A DNA stretch of 64,000 nt, taken from positions 2,274,497 to 2,338,496 of the forward strand of contig NZ_CP061032.1 in the NCBI RefSeq assembly GCF_014490555.1, read 5' to 3'. This document shows, in pieces, positions 9,766 through 19,415 of the stretch (position 1 is its first letter; each line of letters opens with the position of its first letter). A program made the position numbers and the translations under genes. The stretch is from Corynebacterium lujinxingii. GTDB taxonomy: Bacteria > Actinomycetota > Actinomycetes > Mycobacteriales > Mycobacteriaceae. The notes under the pieces are model-generated. The model had not been told where the DNA came from, searched no databases, and was given only the letters and a program-made list of their open reading frames with translations.

Positions 9766-12723
9766 TTCTCATCCCCGCGGGTGCGGGGCAGACCGTTAGC
9801 GAACGTGCGCTAAAAGGCGTTCAAAGGGCTCATCCCCGCAGGTGCGGGGCAGACAAATGCGGACGATCCGACCACCCCATCGCACGAGGCTCATCCCCGC
9901 AGGTGCGGGGCAGACATGCCCTTCCATGCCTGGTCCATCTCCTTCTTGGGCTCATCCCCGCAGGTGCGGGGCAGACGGAGGTCGCCGGCGTGCGACTGGA
10001 TGGCGTGGAGGGCTCATCCCCGCAGGTGCGGGGCAGACAGGCGGCGCAGTTCATCGCGTCCCAGGCAAGACGGGCTCATCCCCGCAGGTGCGGGGCAGAC
10101 GCTTCGAGCTTGGCGATTACGCCGGTGAAGTAGGGCTCATCCCCGCAGGTGCGGGGCAGACGCATGTCGTCGTATTTGAGCCATTGGGCGCGGGGGCTCA
10201 TCCCCGCAGGTGCGGGGCAGACCTGCACGGTGTTCACCCCGACGGGGATGGGCACGGCTCATCCCCGCAGGTGCGGGGCAGACCGCCTCTGTGACGGCAC
10301 CTACCAAGACCCGTTGGGCTCATCCCCGCAGGTGCGGGGCAGACACGGAGATTCCGTTCGAGAATCTGGCTGGCCAGGGCTCATCCCCGCAGGTGCGGGG
10401 CAGACCTCGTCCTCCACGGTGCTTAGTTCGGTGAGTAGGGCTCATCCCCGCAGGTGCGGGGCAGACCTGGCGTTGCAACGTGAGGTGTATGCCGCGGCGG
10501 GCTCATCCCCGCAGGTGCGGGGCAGACGGCCTCGGCGGAGGTCTCCTCCTTGGCCGCTAGGGCTCATCCCCGCAGGTGCGGGGCAGACGACCAAGGCCAA
10601 ATCTACAAGGTGGCGCGGGACGGCTCATCCCCGCAGGTGCGGGGCAGACGTGCCAGTGTTCAACGGCATCAATGCCAAACTGGGCTCATCCCCGCAGGTG
10701 CGGGGCAGACGGCCTCGGCGGAGGTCTCCTCCTTGGCCGCTAGGGCTCATCCCCGCAGGTGCGGGGCAGACCAGCCTGCGCCATGCACCGGCCGAATCCT
10801 GCAGGGCTCATCCCCGCAGGTGCGGGGCAGACTTGATCGGGAGCGGGTGCATATCGGCGGGCAGGGGCTCATCCCCGCAGGTGCGGGGCAGACTTGGCGA
10901 GTTCGTCGGCGTAGTTTGCCCATTTGGGCTCATCCCCGCAGGTGCGGGGCAGACGTCCCCCGGCTTGGACTGGTAGTTCTTGACCAGGGCTCATCCCCGC
11001 AGGTGCGGGGCAGACCAGCCTGCGCCATGCACCGGCCGAATCCTGCAGGGCTCATCCCCGCAGGTGCGGGGCAGACTTGATCGGGAGCGGGTGCATATCG
11101 GCGGGCAGGGGCTCATCCCCGCAGGTGCGGGGCAGACTTGGCGAGTTCGTCGGCGTAGTTTGCCCATTTGGGCTCATCCCCGCAGGTGCGGGGCAGACAC
11201 CGTCGCAGCACTCATCAAGGCGTACCCGCCGGGCTCATCCCCGCAGGTGCGGGGCAGACCCGGGCTGTAACGTCATCGACACCGCCCCGTTGGGCTCATC
11301 CCCGCAGGTGCGGGGCAGACCCGCGTCATACAGCCACGGCAGCGGCTTCTCCGGGCTCATCCCCGCAGGTGCGGGGCAGACCGCTAATCGGCGCTCTCGG
11401 CGGCCCGCTAGCCGGGCTCATCCCCGCAGGTGCGGGGCAGACGGAGTGGGAGTTAGGAGTGCCGGAACCGTAATGGGCTCATCCCCGCAGGTGCGGGGCA
11501 GACGTCACCCGCATCCACCACGAGATGACGCACTACGGCTCATCCCCGCAGGTGCGGGGCAGACTGACCTGCACCTTCCTTTGTCCGGCTTGGCCGGGGC
11601 TCATCCCCGCAGGTGCGGGGCAGACGTGATGTTGCCCTCGTTCACCCACGGCGAGCGGGGCTCATCCCCGCAGGTGCGGGGCAGACCCTGGTTCTTGACC
11701 TTCCGCGGCAAGTCCTCGGGGCTCATCCCCGCAGGTGCGGGGCAGACACCCACAACGGGAATTGAACCCGTCTCTCCACCGGCTCATCCCCGCAGGTGCG
11801 GGGCAGACCCAGACGCAACGATGACATTCCCGCGAAGAACCGGCTCATCCCCGCAGGTGCGGGGCAGACGAAGGAAGCATCATGGCGACACTTGTGAACC
11901 GGGGCTCATCCCCGCAGGTGCGGGGCAGACGTGAGTTCTACGTCTCCCAGGCCGGGGGTGATGGGCTCATCCCCGCAGGTGCGGGGCAGACGGCGACATG
12001 TTGGACTTCCGCATCCACTACGACGGCTCATCCCCGCAGGTGCGGGGCAGACTAAGGGCCGGGGTAGCTGTCAATGTTGGCGAGGGGCTCATCCCCGCAG
12101 GTGCGGGGCAGACTTCTCGGTCTATGCCGTGATTGCGGTGCAGCGGGGCTCATCCCCGCAGGTGCGGGGCAGACTTCAACCGCAAACAGGTGGGAATCAA
12201 CACCGGGGGCTCATCCCCGCAGGTGCGGGGCAGACGTCCGTGAGGTGTTGCCGGATAGTGTGGAGCGGGGCTCATCCCCGCAGGTGCGGGGCAGACCCCA
12301 GCGTTCGGGTTCGCCACGGTAGCCGCCGGGGCTCATCCCCGCAGGTGCGGGGCAGACTCTGTTGGGGGTTTTCGTATATCGCCCGGCCCGGGCTCATCCC
12401 CGCAGGTGCGGGGCAGACTCTACTTCGTGCATGAGGTCGGTCCACAGCATGGGCTCATCCCCGCAGGTGCGGGGCAGACTTGTTTGTTGCAAATCTTTGT
12501 GTTGACCTGCTGGGCTCATCCCCGCAGGTGCGGGGCAGACGACTTCATGTACTCCATCGCCACATCCTCGGTGGGCTCATCCCCGCAGGTGCGGGGCAGA
12601 CCTTCAACCCCTTAGCCCGGTACTCCGCAACCAGGGCTCATCCCCGCAGGTGCGGGGCAGACGCCCGCCACCGAGCTGTTCGACCGGATCAACGCGGCTC
12701 ATCCCCGCAGGTGCGGGGCAGAC
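9766..12723 (-). CRISPR. Type I-E CRISPR array, 49 repeats and 48 spacers
   Basis: The 28-base repeat, read on the plus strand, begins GGCTCATCCCCGC and ends GTGCGGGGCAGAC. Its reverse complement ends in GGGGATGAGCC, the usual I-E form, with ATGAGCC as the expected crRNA 5' handle, so the array is transcribed leftwards. Period is 61 bases: spacers are 33 bases except two of 34 (9977-10010 and 10039-10072). The leftmost repeat (9766-9793) differs at three positions (TT for GG at the start, G for A at position 14), as expected at the leader-distal end. Four spacers are duplicates, leaving 44 distinct ones. The base next to the handle is C in crRNA sense for 40 of 48 spacers. Bases 9517-9765, between the array and the Fic gene, show no gene. 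Confidence 0.99.
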
Positions 12724-12788
12724 CCTTGCCGACCAGCGACGTAGCACTGATCACAAGGGGTAAGGAGCCAACTTTGTCGAGCCACTAA

Positions 12789-12864
12789 CAGGTTACCCCG
12801 CTGATGCGGGGAATGTTCTTGCCGCTCTTTAAATACGGCTCATCCCTAATCAACAGGGCGGTGC
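12789..12864 (-). ncRNA. Candidate Cascade-guided regulatory RNA (CreA/CreR-like mini-array)
   Basis: Read on the minus strand, the first half-repeat (12864-12837) keeps the repeat's last ten bases, GGGATGAGCC, hence a complete crRNA handle. A ~20-base 'spacer' follows (12836-12817), then a second half-repeat (12816-12789) that keeps only the CCCCGC/GCGGGG hairpin with a different loop. After the handle the guide reads G then TATTTAAAGAGCGGCA. The plus-strand cas3 promoter region has TATTTAAAGCGGGGCA at 12910-12925: 14 of 16 identities, the first nine contiguous, preceded by AAC. A possible -10 (TAAGAT, 12872-12867) would start transcription near the first half-repeat. The repeat fragments and match are seen directly; function as an RNA guiding Cascade to repress cas transcription is inference from CreA-type RNAs known in other type I systems. 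Confidence 0.55.
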
Positions 12865-12906
12865 AGATCTTAGTGCATCCCCTCATCGGCTGCTTTTCAG
12901 CATTTT

Positions 12907-12925
12907 AACTATTTAAAGCGGGGCA
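12907..12925 (+). promoter_or_regulatory. Putative target site of the mini-array guide in the cas3 promoter
   Basis: AAC at 12907-12909 is followed by TATTTAAAGCGGGGCA, which matches the seed and early guide of the neighbouring mini-array with mismatches only at guide positions 10 and 12. The C agrees with the base most often found beside the crRNA handle in the array (40 of 48). The site lies about 30 bases upstream of the likely cas3 -10. Alternatively the pair 12820-12835/12910-12925 is an inverted repeat bound by a protein. Confidence 0.5.
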
Positions 12926-12991
12926 TTTGGGACACACAACACTCAAACTTCTGCTACAGTCTTGAGCTAACGGCAATCCTTTGGAGTTCAT

Positions 12992-15817
12992 ATGACAAAC
13001 ATGACAGGCTCACCCCGTCGCCGGGATAACTTCGAATCTTCGATTGATTCGTTCGTCGATAGGCTCAGCCCGCAGGCTCGCTCACTGTGGGCGAAATCAG
13101 GCGATGAAACTGGTCACCTCAGTCTGGCTCAGCACTTGATCGACTCCGCTTGTGTCGCTGCGGTGGTTTTTGACACGTATGTTTCGAACTCCCTGAAAGA
13201 AAACCTTGCCCAGAACCTGAAGCTTTCTGTTGAGGAAGTCCGGCAGCTCTATATCTGGCTAGCTGGCCTGCACGATTTGGGTAAGGGTACCCTTACTTTT
13301 CTGGGTCAGCTCGACATGAAACCGGAGTTCAGGCACCTTCTTTCGCGCGTCGCAGACGCTGGACTCCCCATCGCCATGAGCAAACTTGAAGCAGGCAGGA
13401 AGTCGATGCCGCACAGTGTTAGTTCGGGGTTGATTCTCCGGAACTGGTTGGAGGAGAAGGGGTTTTCGCGTCGTCAGGCTAACTGGGTGTCGTCGACAGT
13501 AGATGCCCACCACGGGGTGGCGTCGGGTGACGAACGCGACGCAATCGACAACGTGCTCTCCGAGTATCCGCCTGAATGGCGTGCGGTTCACAACGAACTC
13601 ATCGATGCGATGACCGAAACGGTGGGTGTTCATGGTGTGCTGGAGTCGCTCAAGTCGCTTCGGAACCCCCTCGCCGCGGAAGCCCAAATCCTCACCGGGC
13701 TGATTGTGATGGCGGACTGGATTGCGTCGAATCCCGATGCGTTCCCGATGGTTGTCTCCGGAACCCAAACGCAGCGAGTAGAAAGCGGCATGCGCGCCAT
13801 CGACCTCACCGTGCCGTGGAGCCCGGTGCAACTTAGCGACGACATCCACGACCTGTTCCGGAACTCGTTCGGCTGGCCTGCCACATTCCAGGCACGACCG
13901 ATCCAACAGGCGATGGCCGACGTCGCAAAAACATGCACCGAGCCGAGTTTGATCATCCTGGAAGCGGAGACCGGCGTCGGCAAGACAGAGGCCGCGCTGG
14001 CAGCTGCGCAGATCATCGCTGCTTCCAACGAGGCGCAGGGGGTTTACTTTGCCGCCCCGACGATGGCTACAGCGAACGGGCTTTTGGAGCGCACCATGAA
14101 CTGGGCCCGCAACACCACCGAATCGGGTGCGGTCTCATCGCTTTACCTCGCCCACTCTAAGAACCAGCTCTCCAAACCGTTTCAGAATTTGCGGTTCCAA
14201 GACATCGATGAGGATGCCAGCGACCCTTCCGCGGACGGTGAAGTGGTTGCCAGTTCATGGATGAGCGGGCGCCGACGTGGGCTCCTCTCAAACATCGTGG
14301 TTGGCACCGTCGACCAGGTACTCATGCTTGCGCTGAGGCAGCGGTATTCGATGCTCCGTCACGCGGCGCTCGCCGGAAAGATCATCATCTTCGATGAGAT
14401 TCACTCGTACGGAGCCTATTCATCGGATTACCTCGCCACCACGCTGGAATGGCTCGCGCACTACGGCGCGACAGTCATCATGATGTCGGCAACGCTGCCG
14501 ACCGACGAACGCGAGAAGCTCATCGAGGCTTACACCGGAAACTCTGTCGAGGAGCACTCTAACGCCTATCCACTCATTACCGTCGCCGGCGAAAGCTCCC
14601 TGCGGTACGTCACACCCGAGCAAAGTCCGACAAATCTCGAAGCTCGCATCACAATTATCGACGACACAATCACCGCCCTGGAAGAACTCCTTGGACGATT
14701 GCTTGTCGACGGCGGCGTGGCGCTCATCATCTGCAACACCATCGCTCGAGCCCAGGAAGTATACGGCGTACTCGACGCCACATACTCCAGCGAGGTCGAA
14801 CTCCACCACGCGGGTTTTATGGCCTGGCAGCGTTCGGAAAAAGAAGACCGGATGCGGCACGAGCTGGGGCCGGACAGCCACCGTGGCGAAGGCAGGCCCT
14901 GGCGAAAAATTGTTGTTGCAACCCAGGTAGCGGAACAGAGTTTGGATATCGACACCGATGTTCTTGTCACCGATCTTGCCCCGATGGACCTGATTATCCA
15001 GCGCATCGGACGTCTCCACCGCCATGGACGCCCGGAATCGGATCGTCCAGAGCAACTGCGAAAGCCGCAGGTGTTCATCCGAGCGATCGAGAGTCTTGAG
15101 CCAGCTCCGACAATCAACTCGGGCGCTAACGCGGTGTACGACCCACTCGTTCTGCTGAAAACCCTCTTGCAGCTGCCGACCGTGTTCAAGCGGCCTGACG
15201 ACGTCGCCACACTCGTCCAATCGACATACAGCGACCACCACGCCGTCCCTAAAGAGTGGGAAGGAGTGTGGGCGGAGGCGTCGTCGGAAAGCGAGCAGCG
15301 TATTGACCGGGCCCATCAGCGCTCGAAGTCCTTCCGGATTGATTCGCCGCTTGACACACATAGGCTGCACGACCTTTTCGGTGATCTCACCAAAGCGACG
15401 GTCCAACTCGGCGATGAAGAAAAGGGGGCAGCACAAGTCCGAGACGCTGAGCCGACCGTGGAAGTTATTCCGATACAACAGGCTGACGGTTTCTACACGC
15501 CCTTTGACCGGGAAGAACAGATCATCAGCGAGGTTCCCATGAGTTACAAGCAGGCATTTCAACTCGCATCGAGCACGGTGCGCTTGCCACTCAGGATGAC
15601 GCGGTTCGACTCCGATTTTGAAGCCGTTATCGATGCACTCGAGCGTTCCACCCCAATGGAGTGGAACGACCACTACCTGTTGAAAGGGCAACTTGCCCTC
15701 TCACTAGATGCGAACGGCGAGGCTTCCTTAGGCAGATTCCGAGTCAAGTACTCACCCGAACTCGGATTGGAATCTACGTTCGATTCGAGCGATCCCGATG
15801 TCGAAGGGCGAAGTTAA
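12992..15817 (+). CDS. cas3: CRISPR-associated helicase/nuclease Cas3 (type I-E)
   Basis: A 941-residue single-chain Cas3. The N-terminal HD nuclease domain carries LHDLGKGT near residue 94 plus further His residues (STVDAHHGV). The superfamily 2 helicase follows: Walker A region EAETGVGKTEAAL near residues 322-334, Walker B IIFDEIHSYG near 468, motif III MSATLP near 498, and a C-terminal helicase motif ATQVAEQSLDIDTDVLVTDLAPMDL with QRIGRLHRH. Cas3 is recruited by Cascade bound to target DNA and degrades the displaced strand. A start at the ATG at 12992 has a good ribosome site; 13001 is an alternative. It opens the cas operon, 56 bases before cse1. Confidence 0.98.
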   Translation: MTNMTGSPRRRDNFESSIDSFVDRLSPQARSLWAKSGDETGHLSLAQHLIDSACVAAVVFDTYVSNSLKENLAQNLKLSVEEVRQLYIWLAGLHDLGKGTLTFLGQLDMKPEFRHLLSRVADAGLPIAMSKLEAGRKSMPHSVSSGLILRNWLEEKGFSRRQANWVSSTVDAHHGVASGDERDAIDNVLSEYPPEWRAVHNELIDAMTETVGVHGVLESLKSLRNPLAAEAQILTGLIVMADWIASNPDAFPMVVSGTQTQRVESGMRAIDLTVPWSPVQLSDDIHDLFRNSFGWPATFQARPIQQAMADVAKTCTEPSLIILEAETGVGKTEAALAAAQIIAASNEAQGVYFAAPTMATANGLLERTMNWARNTTESGAVSSLYLAHSKNQLSKPFQNLRFQDIDEDASDPSADGEVVASSWMSGRRRGLLSNIVVGTVDQVLMLALRQRYSMLRHAALAGKIIIFDEIHSYGAYSSDYLATTLEWLAHYGATVIMMSATLPTDEREKLIEAYTGNSVEEHSNAYPLITVAGESSLRYVTPEQSPTNLEARITIIDDTITALEELLGRLLVDGGVALIICNTIARAQEVYGVLDATYSSEVELHHAGFMAWQRSEKEDRMRHELGPDSHRGEGRPWRKIVVATQVAEQSLDIDTDVLVTDLAPMDLIIQRIGRLHRHGRPESDRPEQLRKPQVFIRAIESLEPAPTINSGANAVYDPLVLLKTLLQLPTVFKRPDDVATLVQSTYSDHHAVPKEWEGVWAEASSESEQRIDRAHQRSKSFRIDSPLDTHRLHDLFGDLTKATVQLGDEEKGAAQVRDAEPTVEVIPIQQADGFYTPFDREEQIISEVPMSYKQAFQLASSTVRLPLRMTRFDSDFEAVIDALERSTPMEWNDHYLLKGQLALSLDANGEASLGRFRVKYSPELGLESTFDSSDPDVEGRS

Positions 15818-15873
15818 ATGAAAACCAAGCCACACCGCACACCAACACGAAGAAAGCGAAGGAGGTTGAAGAA

Positions 15874-17622
15874 ATGAGCCAGCATCCGCAAACTCCGCCA
15901 TCGTTTAACTTGCTGGATGAACCTTGGATCATTTGCACGACCAACGATGGCGCGGCAACGTTAAGCATCCGAGAGATCTTCGACGGCAGCTCAACGCCCG
16001 TCGCGGTGCTTGGAGATGCACCGACCCAGGACTACGCCGTTCTTCGTCTGCTTCTTGCAATCTTCTGGAGGGCCCAGCACCAGTCCGTAACACAACTGCG
16101 GAGTACGAAGGCCGGGCGCAGGGATTTCCGGTGGGAGGACTGGTTCGTCGATAAGCGCCAAACCCTGCTTAACGACGGACGCGACCAGTCCGTTTTGGAC
16201 TACCTCACGGAGTACGAATCGCGCTTCGACCTGCTGCATGAGGAAACGCCGTTTATGCAGGTGGCAGGCCTTCACACAAAGAAGGGGACCAAGAACGACG
16301 TCTCTCGCATTGTCCCCGATGCGGAGCACGACTACTTCACCATGCGTACCCACGGCGGACGATCAAAACTTTCGTTTGCGGAGGCCGCACGGTGGCTCGT
16401 ACATGCGCAGGCGTACGACTACTCAGGTATCAAACCTGGAGTTGAGGGAGATCCGCGAGTCAAGGGCGGAAAAGGATACCCCATCGGGCCTGGATGGTCC
16501 GGGATGACGGGAGGCACCGTTATTCGTGGCACCACGTTGCTCGAAACGCTGCTACTGAACTCCACCCCGGAAACGATTTACCTGGGTAACGCCGACGATC
16601 ATCCCGTGTGGGAACGGGAACCAGATACCCCAAGTCAGCGCAACGACCGAGCAGGAAAACTCGCAAAACCGGATGCGCCATCCCCTCATGGCCCAGCGGA
16701 CCTTGCCACTTGGCAATCACGAAGAATTCGCCTGTTCACGGAGGGCGACTCAGTCGTAAACGTGCTGGTGAGCAACGGTGATCAGATACCGGATGCCGGG
16801 AAGAACGTATACGGCGACCCGATGACCCCGTACCGGTACAGCCCCAACCAATCGAAGAAGGGGGTTGAGGCGTATTACCCGCGCCCGTACGACACGACAC
16901 GAACGATGTGGCGGTCCCTGGATGCCCTGATCGCTACAAGCTCCGACCCCGGTTTCGGAGGGAAGAATCTCGCACCCAAGCGTCCTTCGAACCTGGTGAA
17001 TCTCTCGGACGTTGCAGATGACCAAGGAACCGAGGAAGTCGCTGACCTCCACATCGTCTCGATGGAATATGGGCCACAGAGCTCGACCGTCGCCACGATA
17101 GTGAGCGCCAACATGGGTCTCCCGCTGCATCTGCTGAAAGACGACTCACTGTCTGCTGCCCACCGCCAGTACGTGCGTGATGCAGCTGAAGCAACGAAGG
17201 ACGCCGCAATTTCACTCGGATGGTTTGCTGGCCAACTGAAAGTCGCAGCAGGTGGGGAATACGTCTTCGACGCCGACGTGGCCGACCGTCTGTACACAGT
17301 TCTCGAGCCCAAGTTCCTGACCTGGCTCCGCAACCTCGACGTTTCAGAAATAGGCAAAGAGGCGACTGCTTGGCAATACGAAATCGAAAAGCAGGTGCTC
17401 GACATTGCCGACGAAGCCGTCCGAGGTGCAGGACAGCGGGCACTCGTTGGCCGCGTCGTGGACGCACAAGATGACGACTCCGGGCGGATTGTGAATGCGG
17501 GTTCCCTTTACCGACAGTTGCGCTACCGCCTGAGTAAGGATCTGCCTCTCATCAAACGCGACAAGTCAACCGATCAGACCCGGACCGCAAAGACCTCCGC
17601 GGAACAAGGAGAAACAGCATGA
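15874..17622 (+). CDS. casA: Cascade large subunit Cse1 (CasA, Cas8e)
   Basis: A 582-residue protein. I chose the ATG at 15874, preceded by GGAGGTTGAAGAA, giving the classic start SFNLLDEPWIICTTNDG; upstream in-frame sequence overlaps cas3. The ARWLVHAQAYDYSGIK and GPGWSGMTGGTVIRG segments are typical of Cse1, which recognises the PAM and recruits Cas3. The C-terminal four-helix bundle follows from about residue 400. A near copy (12 of 13) of the dispersed 13-mer lies at 16144-16156. The gene overlaps cse2 by four bases (ATGA). Confidence 0.96.
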   Translation: MSQHPQTPPSFNLLDEPWIICTTNDGAATLSIREIFDGSSTPVAVLGDAPTQDYAVLRLLLAIFWRAQHQSVTQLRSTKAGRRDFRWEDWFVDKRQTLLNDGRDQSVLDYLTEYESRFDLLHEETPFMQVAGLHTKKGTKNDVSRIVPDAEHDYFTMRTHGGRSKLSFAEAARWLVHAQAYDYSGIKPGVEGDPRVKGGKGYPIGPGWSGMTGGTVIRGTTLLETLLLNSTPETIYLGNADDHPVWEREPDTPSQRNDRAGKLAKPDAPSPHGPADLATWQSRRIRLFTEGDSVVNVLVSNGDQIPDAGKNVYGDPMTPYRYSPNQSKKGVEAYYPRPYDTTRTMWRSLDALIATSSDPGFGGKNLAPKRPSNLVNLSDVADDQGTEEVADLHIVSMEYGPQSSTVATIVSANMGLPLHLLKDDSLSAAHRQYVRDAAEATKDAAISLGWFAGQLKVAAGGEYVFDADVADRLYTVLEPKFLTWLRNLDVSEIGKEATAWQYEIEKQVLDIADEAVRGAGQRALVGRVVDAQDDDSGRIVNAGSLYRQLRYRLSKDLPLIKRDKSTDQTRTAKTSAEQGETA

Positions 17623-18263
17623 CAAAACCGACCCTTCACTTCAGCGTTGGGAACACCGCTTCATCCCTCCAGCGAAGCTATCTGGACCGAGCCGAAACTG
17701 CAGCTGGCGCAGACGCACGACGTGTTCTTGCGGAACTACGCCAAAGTGCAGCCCGGAGTTTCAGCGCCGATCCTTTGGCTCTGCAAAAGGTGCTCCTTCT
17801 GCTGGAGCCGCCTCTAAGCGACGAGGAGCTCGGCCGCGGCGATGATCCCTCTCCTTCGGAATTAGCGGCCTATAACGCGCTCACTTTGTTCGCCCAGCAC
17901 ATGCAGAGTGCAACGAAACCAGTGCATACGACGGAATGTTCCTTTGCCCGTGCGTGTGGTCGCTTGCAGACACTGAGCGAATCCAACTCGATCAAACCCC
18001 GGTTTGACGCGATGCAGTCCGCGCGTGACGAGGCGTCCCGAGTGCTGCATCTGCGTTCTCTTGTGACGCTGCTTCGAAGCAAGGAGCTCGCATTCGACTA
18101 CGGCAGTTTCGCCCGAGACTTGCGTTCACTTCAGTACCCCGCGCGTCGCGAGGGCGTCCTGCTCCGCTGGGGTAGGGACTACGCAGTCGGAACGCTTCGG
18201 CCAAAGGCACAACGCGCCGCAGAAGCCGAACCAGAAATCACTTCCCCCTTCGCAAACTCCTAG
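17619..18263 (+). CDS. casB: Cascade small subunit Cse2 (CasB, Cas11e)
   Basis: A 214-residue, mostly helical, Arg-rich protein whose ATG overlaps the cse1 stop. The segment ARRVLAELRQSAARSFSADPLALQKVL and the position between cse1 and cas7 mark it as Cse2, two copies of which form the belly of Cascade and stabilise the R-loop. Sequence conservation in this family is low; the C-terminal DYGSFARDLRSLQYPARREGVLLRWGRDY resembles Cse2 proteins well. Confidence 0.93.
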   Translation: MTKPTLHFSVGNTASSLQRSYLDRAETAAGADARRVLAELRQSAARSFSADPLALQKVLLLLEPPLSDEELGRGDDPSPSELAAYNALTLFAQHMQSATKPVHTTECSFARACGRLQTLSESNSIKPRFDAMQSARDEASRVLHLRSLVTLLRSKELAFDYGSFARDLRSLQYPARREGVLLRWGRDYAVGTLRPKAQRAAEAEPEITSPFANS

Positions 18264-18284
18264 ACACCTCAAGAAAGGTTCACC

Positions 18285-19415
18285 ATGTCCATCGTTATTG
18301 ATATTCACGCACTGCAAACCGTCCCGCCATCCCTGATCAACCGCGATGACACGGGTGCACCGAAGTCTGCGATTTTCGGTGGTGTCCCACGCCAGCGTGT
18401 GTCATCGCAATCCTGGAAGCGCGCTATCCGCCGCTACTTTGAAGAGAACTTTGACGCTCAGCAGATCGGTGACCGCTCGAAGCGCCTCCCGGAGAAAATC
18501 GCCCAGCGACTCATCGACGCAGGTGTCGAGCAGGACGAAGCAATCAAACGTGTAGAAGACCTGTTCAAAGCAGCCGGCATCAAGACCGCGATTGAAAAGC
18601 CGAAGAAGAACGATGATTCGGAAGAGAAGCCCAGCCCGTACCCGCGTACTGGCTACCTGCTGTTCCTCAGCCAGCAACAGATCGATCGTGCCGTAGAGGA
18701 ACTGCTCGCGCGAGATGGCGAAAAGCCTTCCAAGGCCGAGGCGAAGGCAATCCTCGACACTGATCACTCGGTGGATATGGCAATGTTTGGTCGCATGGTC
18801 GCCGACGATGCCGCCTACAACGTCGATGCTTCGGTTCAAGTTGCACACGCCATCGGTATCCACGGGTCCACCCCGGACTTCGACTACTTCACGGCAGTAG
18901 ACGATCTTGCCGAGGAAGGCGAGGAGACCGGTGCGGGAATGATCGGCACGGTGCAAATGATGTCGTCGACAATGTACCGCTACGCAACGATCAACTTCGA
19001 CGGCCTTCGCAAGAACTTGGATTCTGTCGATACTGCGCGTCTCGCAGCCGAGCACTTCATTGAGGCATTCGTGAGTTCCATGCCCACCGGGAAGATCAAC
19101 ACCTTCGCAAACCAGACCCTCCCGGAACTCGTTTATGTGGCCGTCCGTGATACCCGACCGATCTCGCTAGTCAACGCGTTCGAAGTTCCAGTCGAAGCCA
19201 AGCAGGGTGCGTCTCGCCGCAAGGTGGCGTCGGACCGTCTCGCACAGGAAGCACGTGATGTGGAGTCCGTCTATGGGTTCAAACCACTTGCGGCTTACGT
19301 CATGGGTATCGGTGAAACAGCCGATTCTTTCGCTGAACTCGCGGAGAAGACCACCTTGCAAGAGCTGACGCAGAACATTAACGAAGTTCTCGAGCGCGTC
19401 GTGGGTGACCAGTAA
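18285..19415 (+). CDS. casC: Cascade backbone subunit Cas7e (CasC)
   Basis: A 376-residue protein beginning IVIDIHALQTVPPSLINRDD, followed by GGVPRQRVSSQSWKRAIRRYF, the hallmark of Cas7e. Six copies form the crRNA-binding backbone of Cascade. A charged insert near residues 85-110 (KPKKNDDSEEKPSP) is variable in the family. The ATG at 18285 has AAGAAAGG upstream. The gene ends TAATG, overlapping cas5 by one base, so the two are translationally coupled. Confidence 0.97.
   Translation: MSIVIDIHALQTVPPSLINRDDTGAPKSAIFGGVPRQRVSSQSWKRAIRRYFEENFDAQQIGDRSKRLPEKIAQRLIDAGVEQDEAIKRVEDLFKAAGIKTAIEKPKKNDDSEEKPSPYPRTGYLLFLSQQQIDRAVEELLARDGEKPSKAEAKAILDTDHSVDMAMFGRMVADDAAYNVDASVQVAHAIGIHGSTPDFDYFTAVDDLAEEGEETGAGMIGTVQMMSSTMYRYATINFDGLRKNLDSVDTARLAAEHFIEAFVSSMPTGKINTFANQTLPELVYVAVRDTRPISLVNAFEVPVEAKQGASRRKVASDRLAQEARDVESVYGFKPLAAYVMGIGETADSFAELAEKTTLQELTQNINEVLERVVGDQ

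Larger units (their letters stand above)
12724..12991. promoter_or_regulatory. CRISPR leader and cas3 promoter region
   Basis: This 268-base gap separates the leader-proximal repeat from the cas3 start codon. It must hold the leftward array promoter and the rightward cas promoter. It contains two degenerate repeat-like segments (12789-12816 and 12837-12864), an AT-rich stretch at 12901-12918, and a possible cas3 -10 hexamer TACAGT at 12955-12960. A ribosome site (TTTGGAG) stands six bases before the cas3 ATG. Confidence 0.7.

Noticed and set aside
9696..12788. Several 70-285-codon open frames across the CRISPR region
   Set aside because: They are translations of repeats (HPRRCGAD and LIPAGAGQT units), an effect of the 61-base period.
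14420..15691. 423-codon open frame antisense to cas3
   Set aside because: No ribosome site or recognisable protein; a shadow of the cas3 coding strand.
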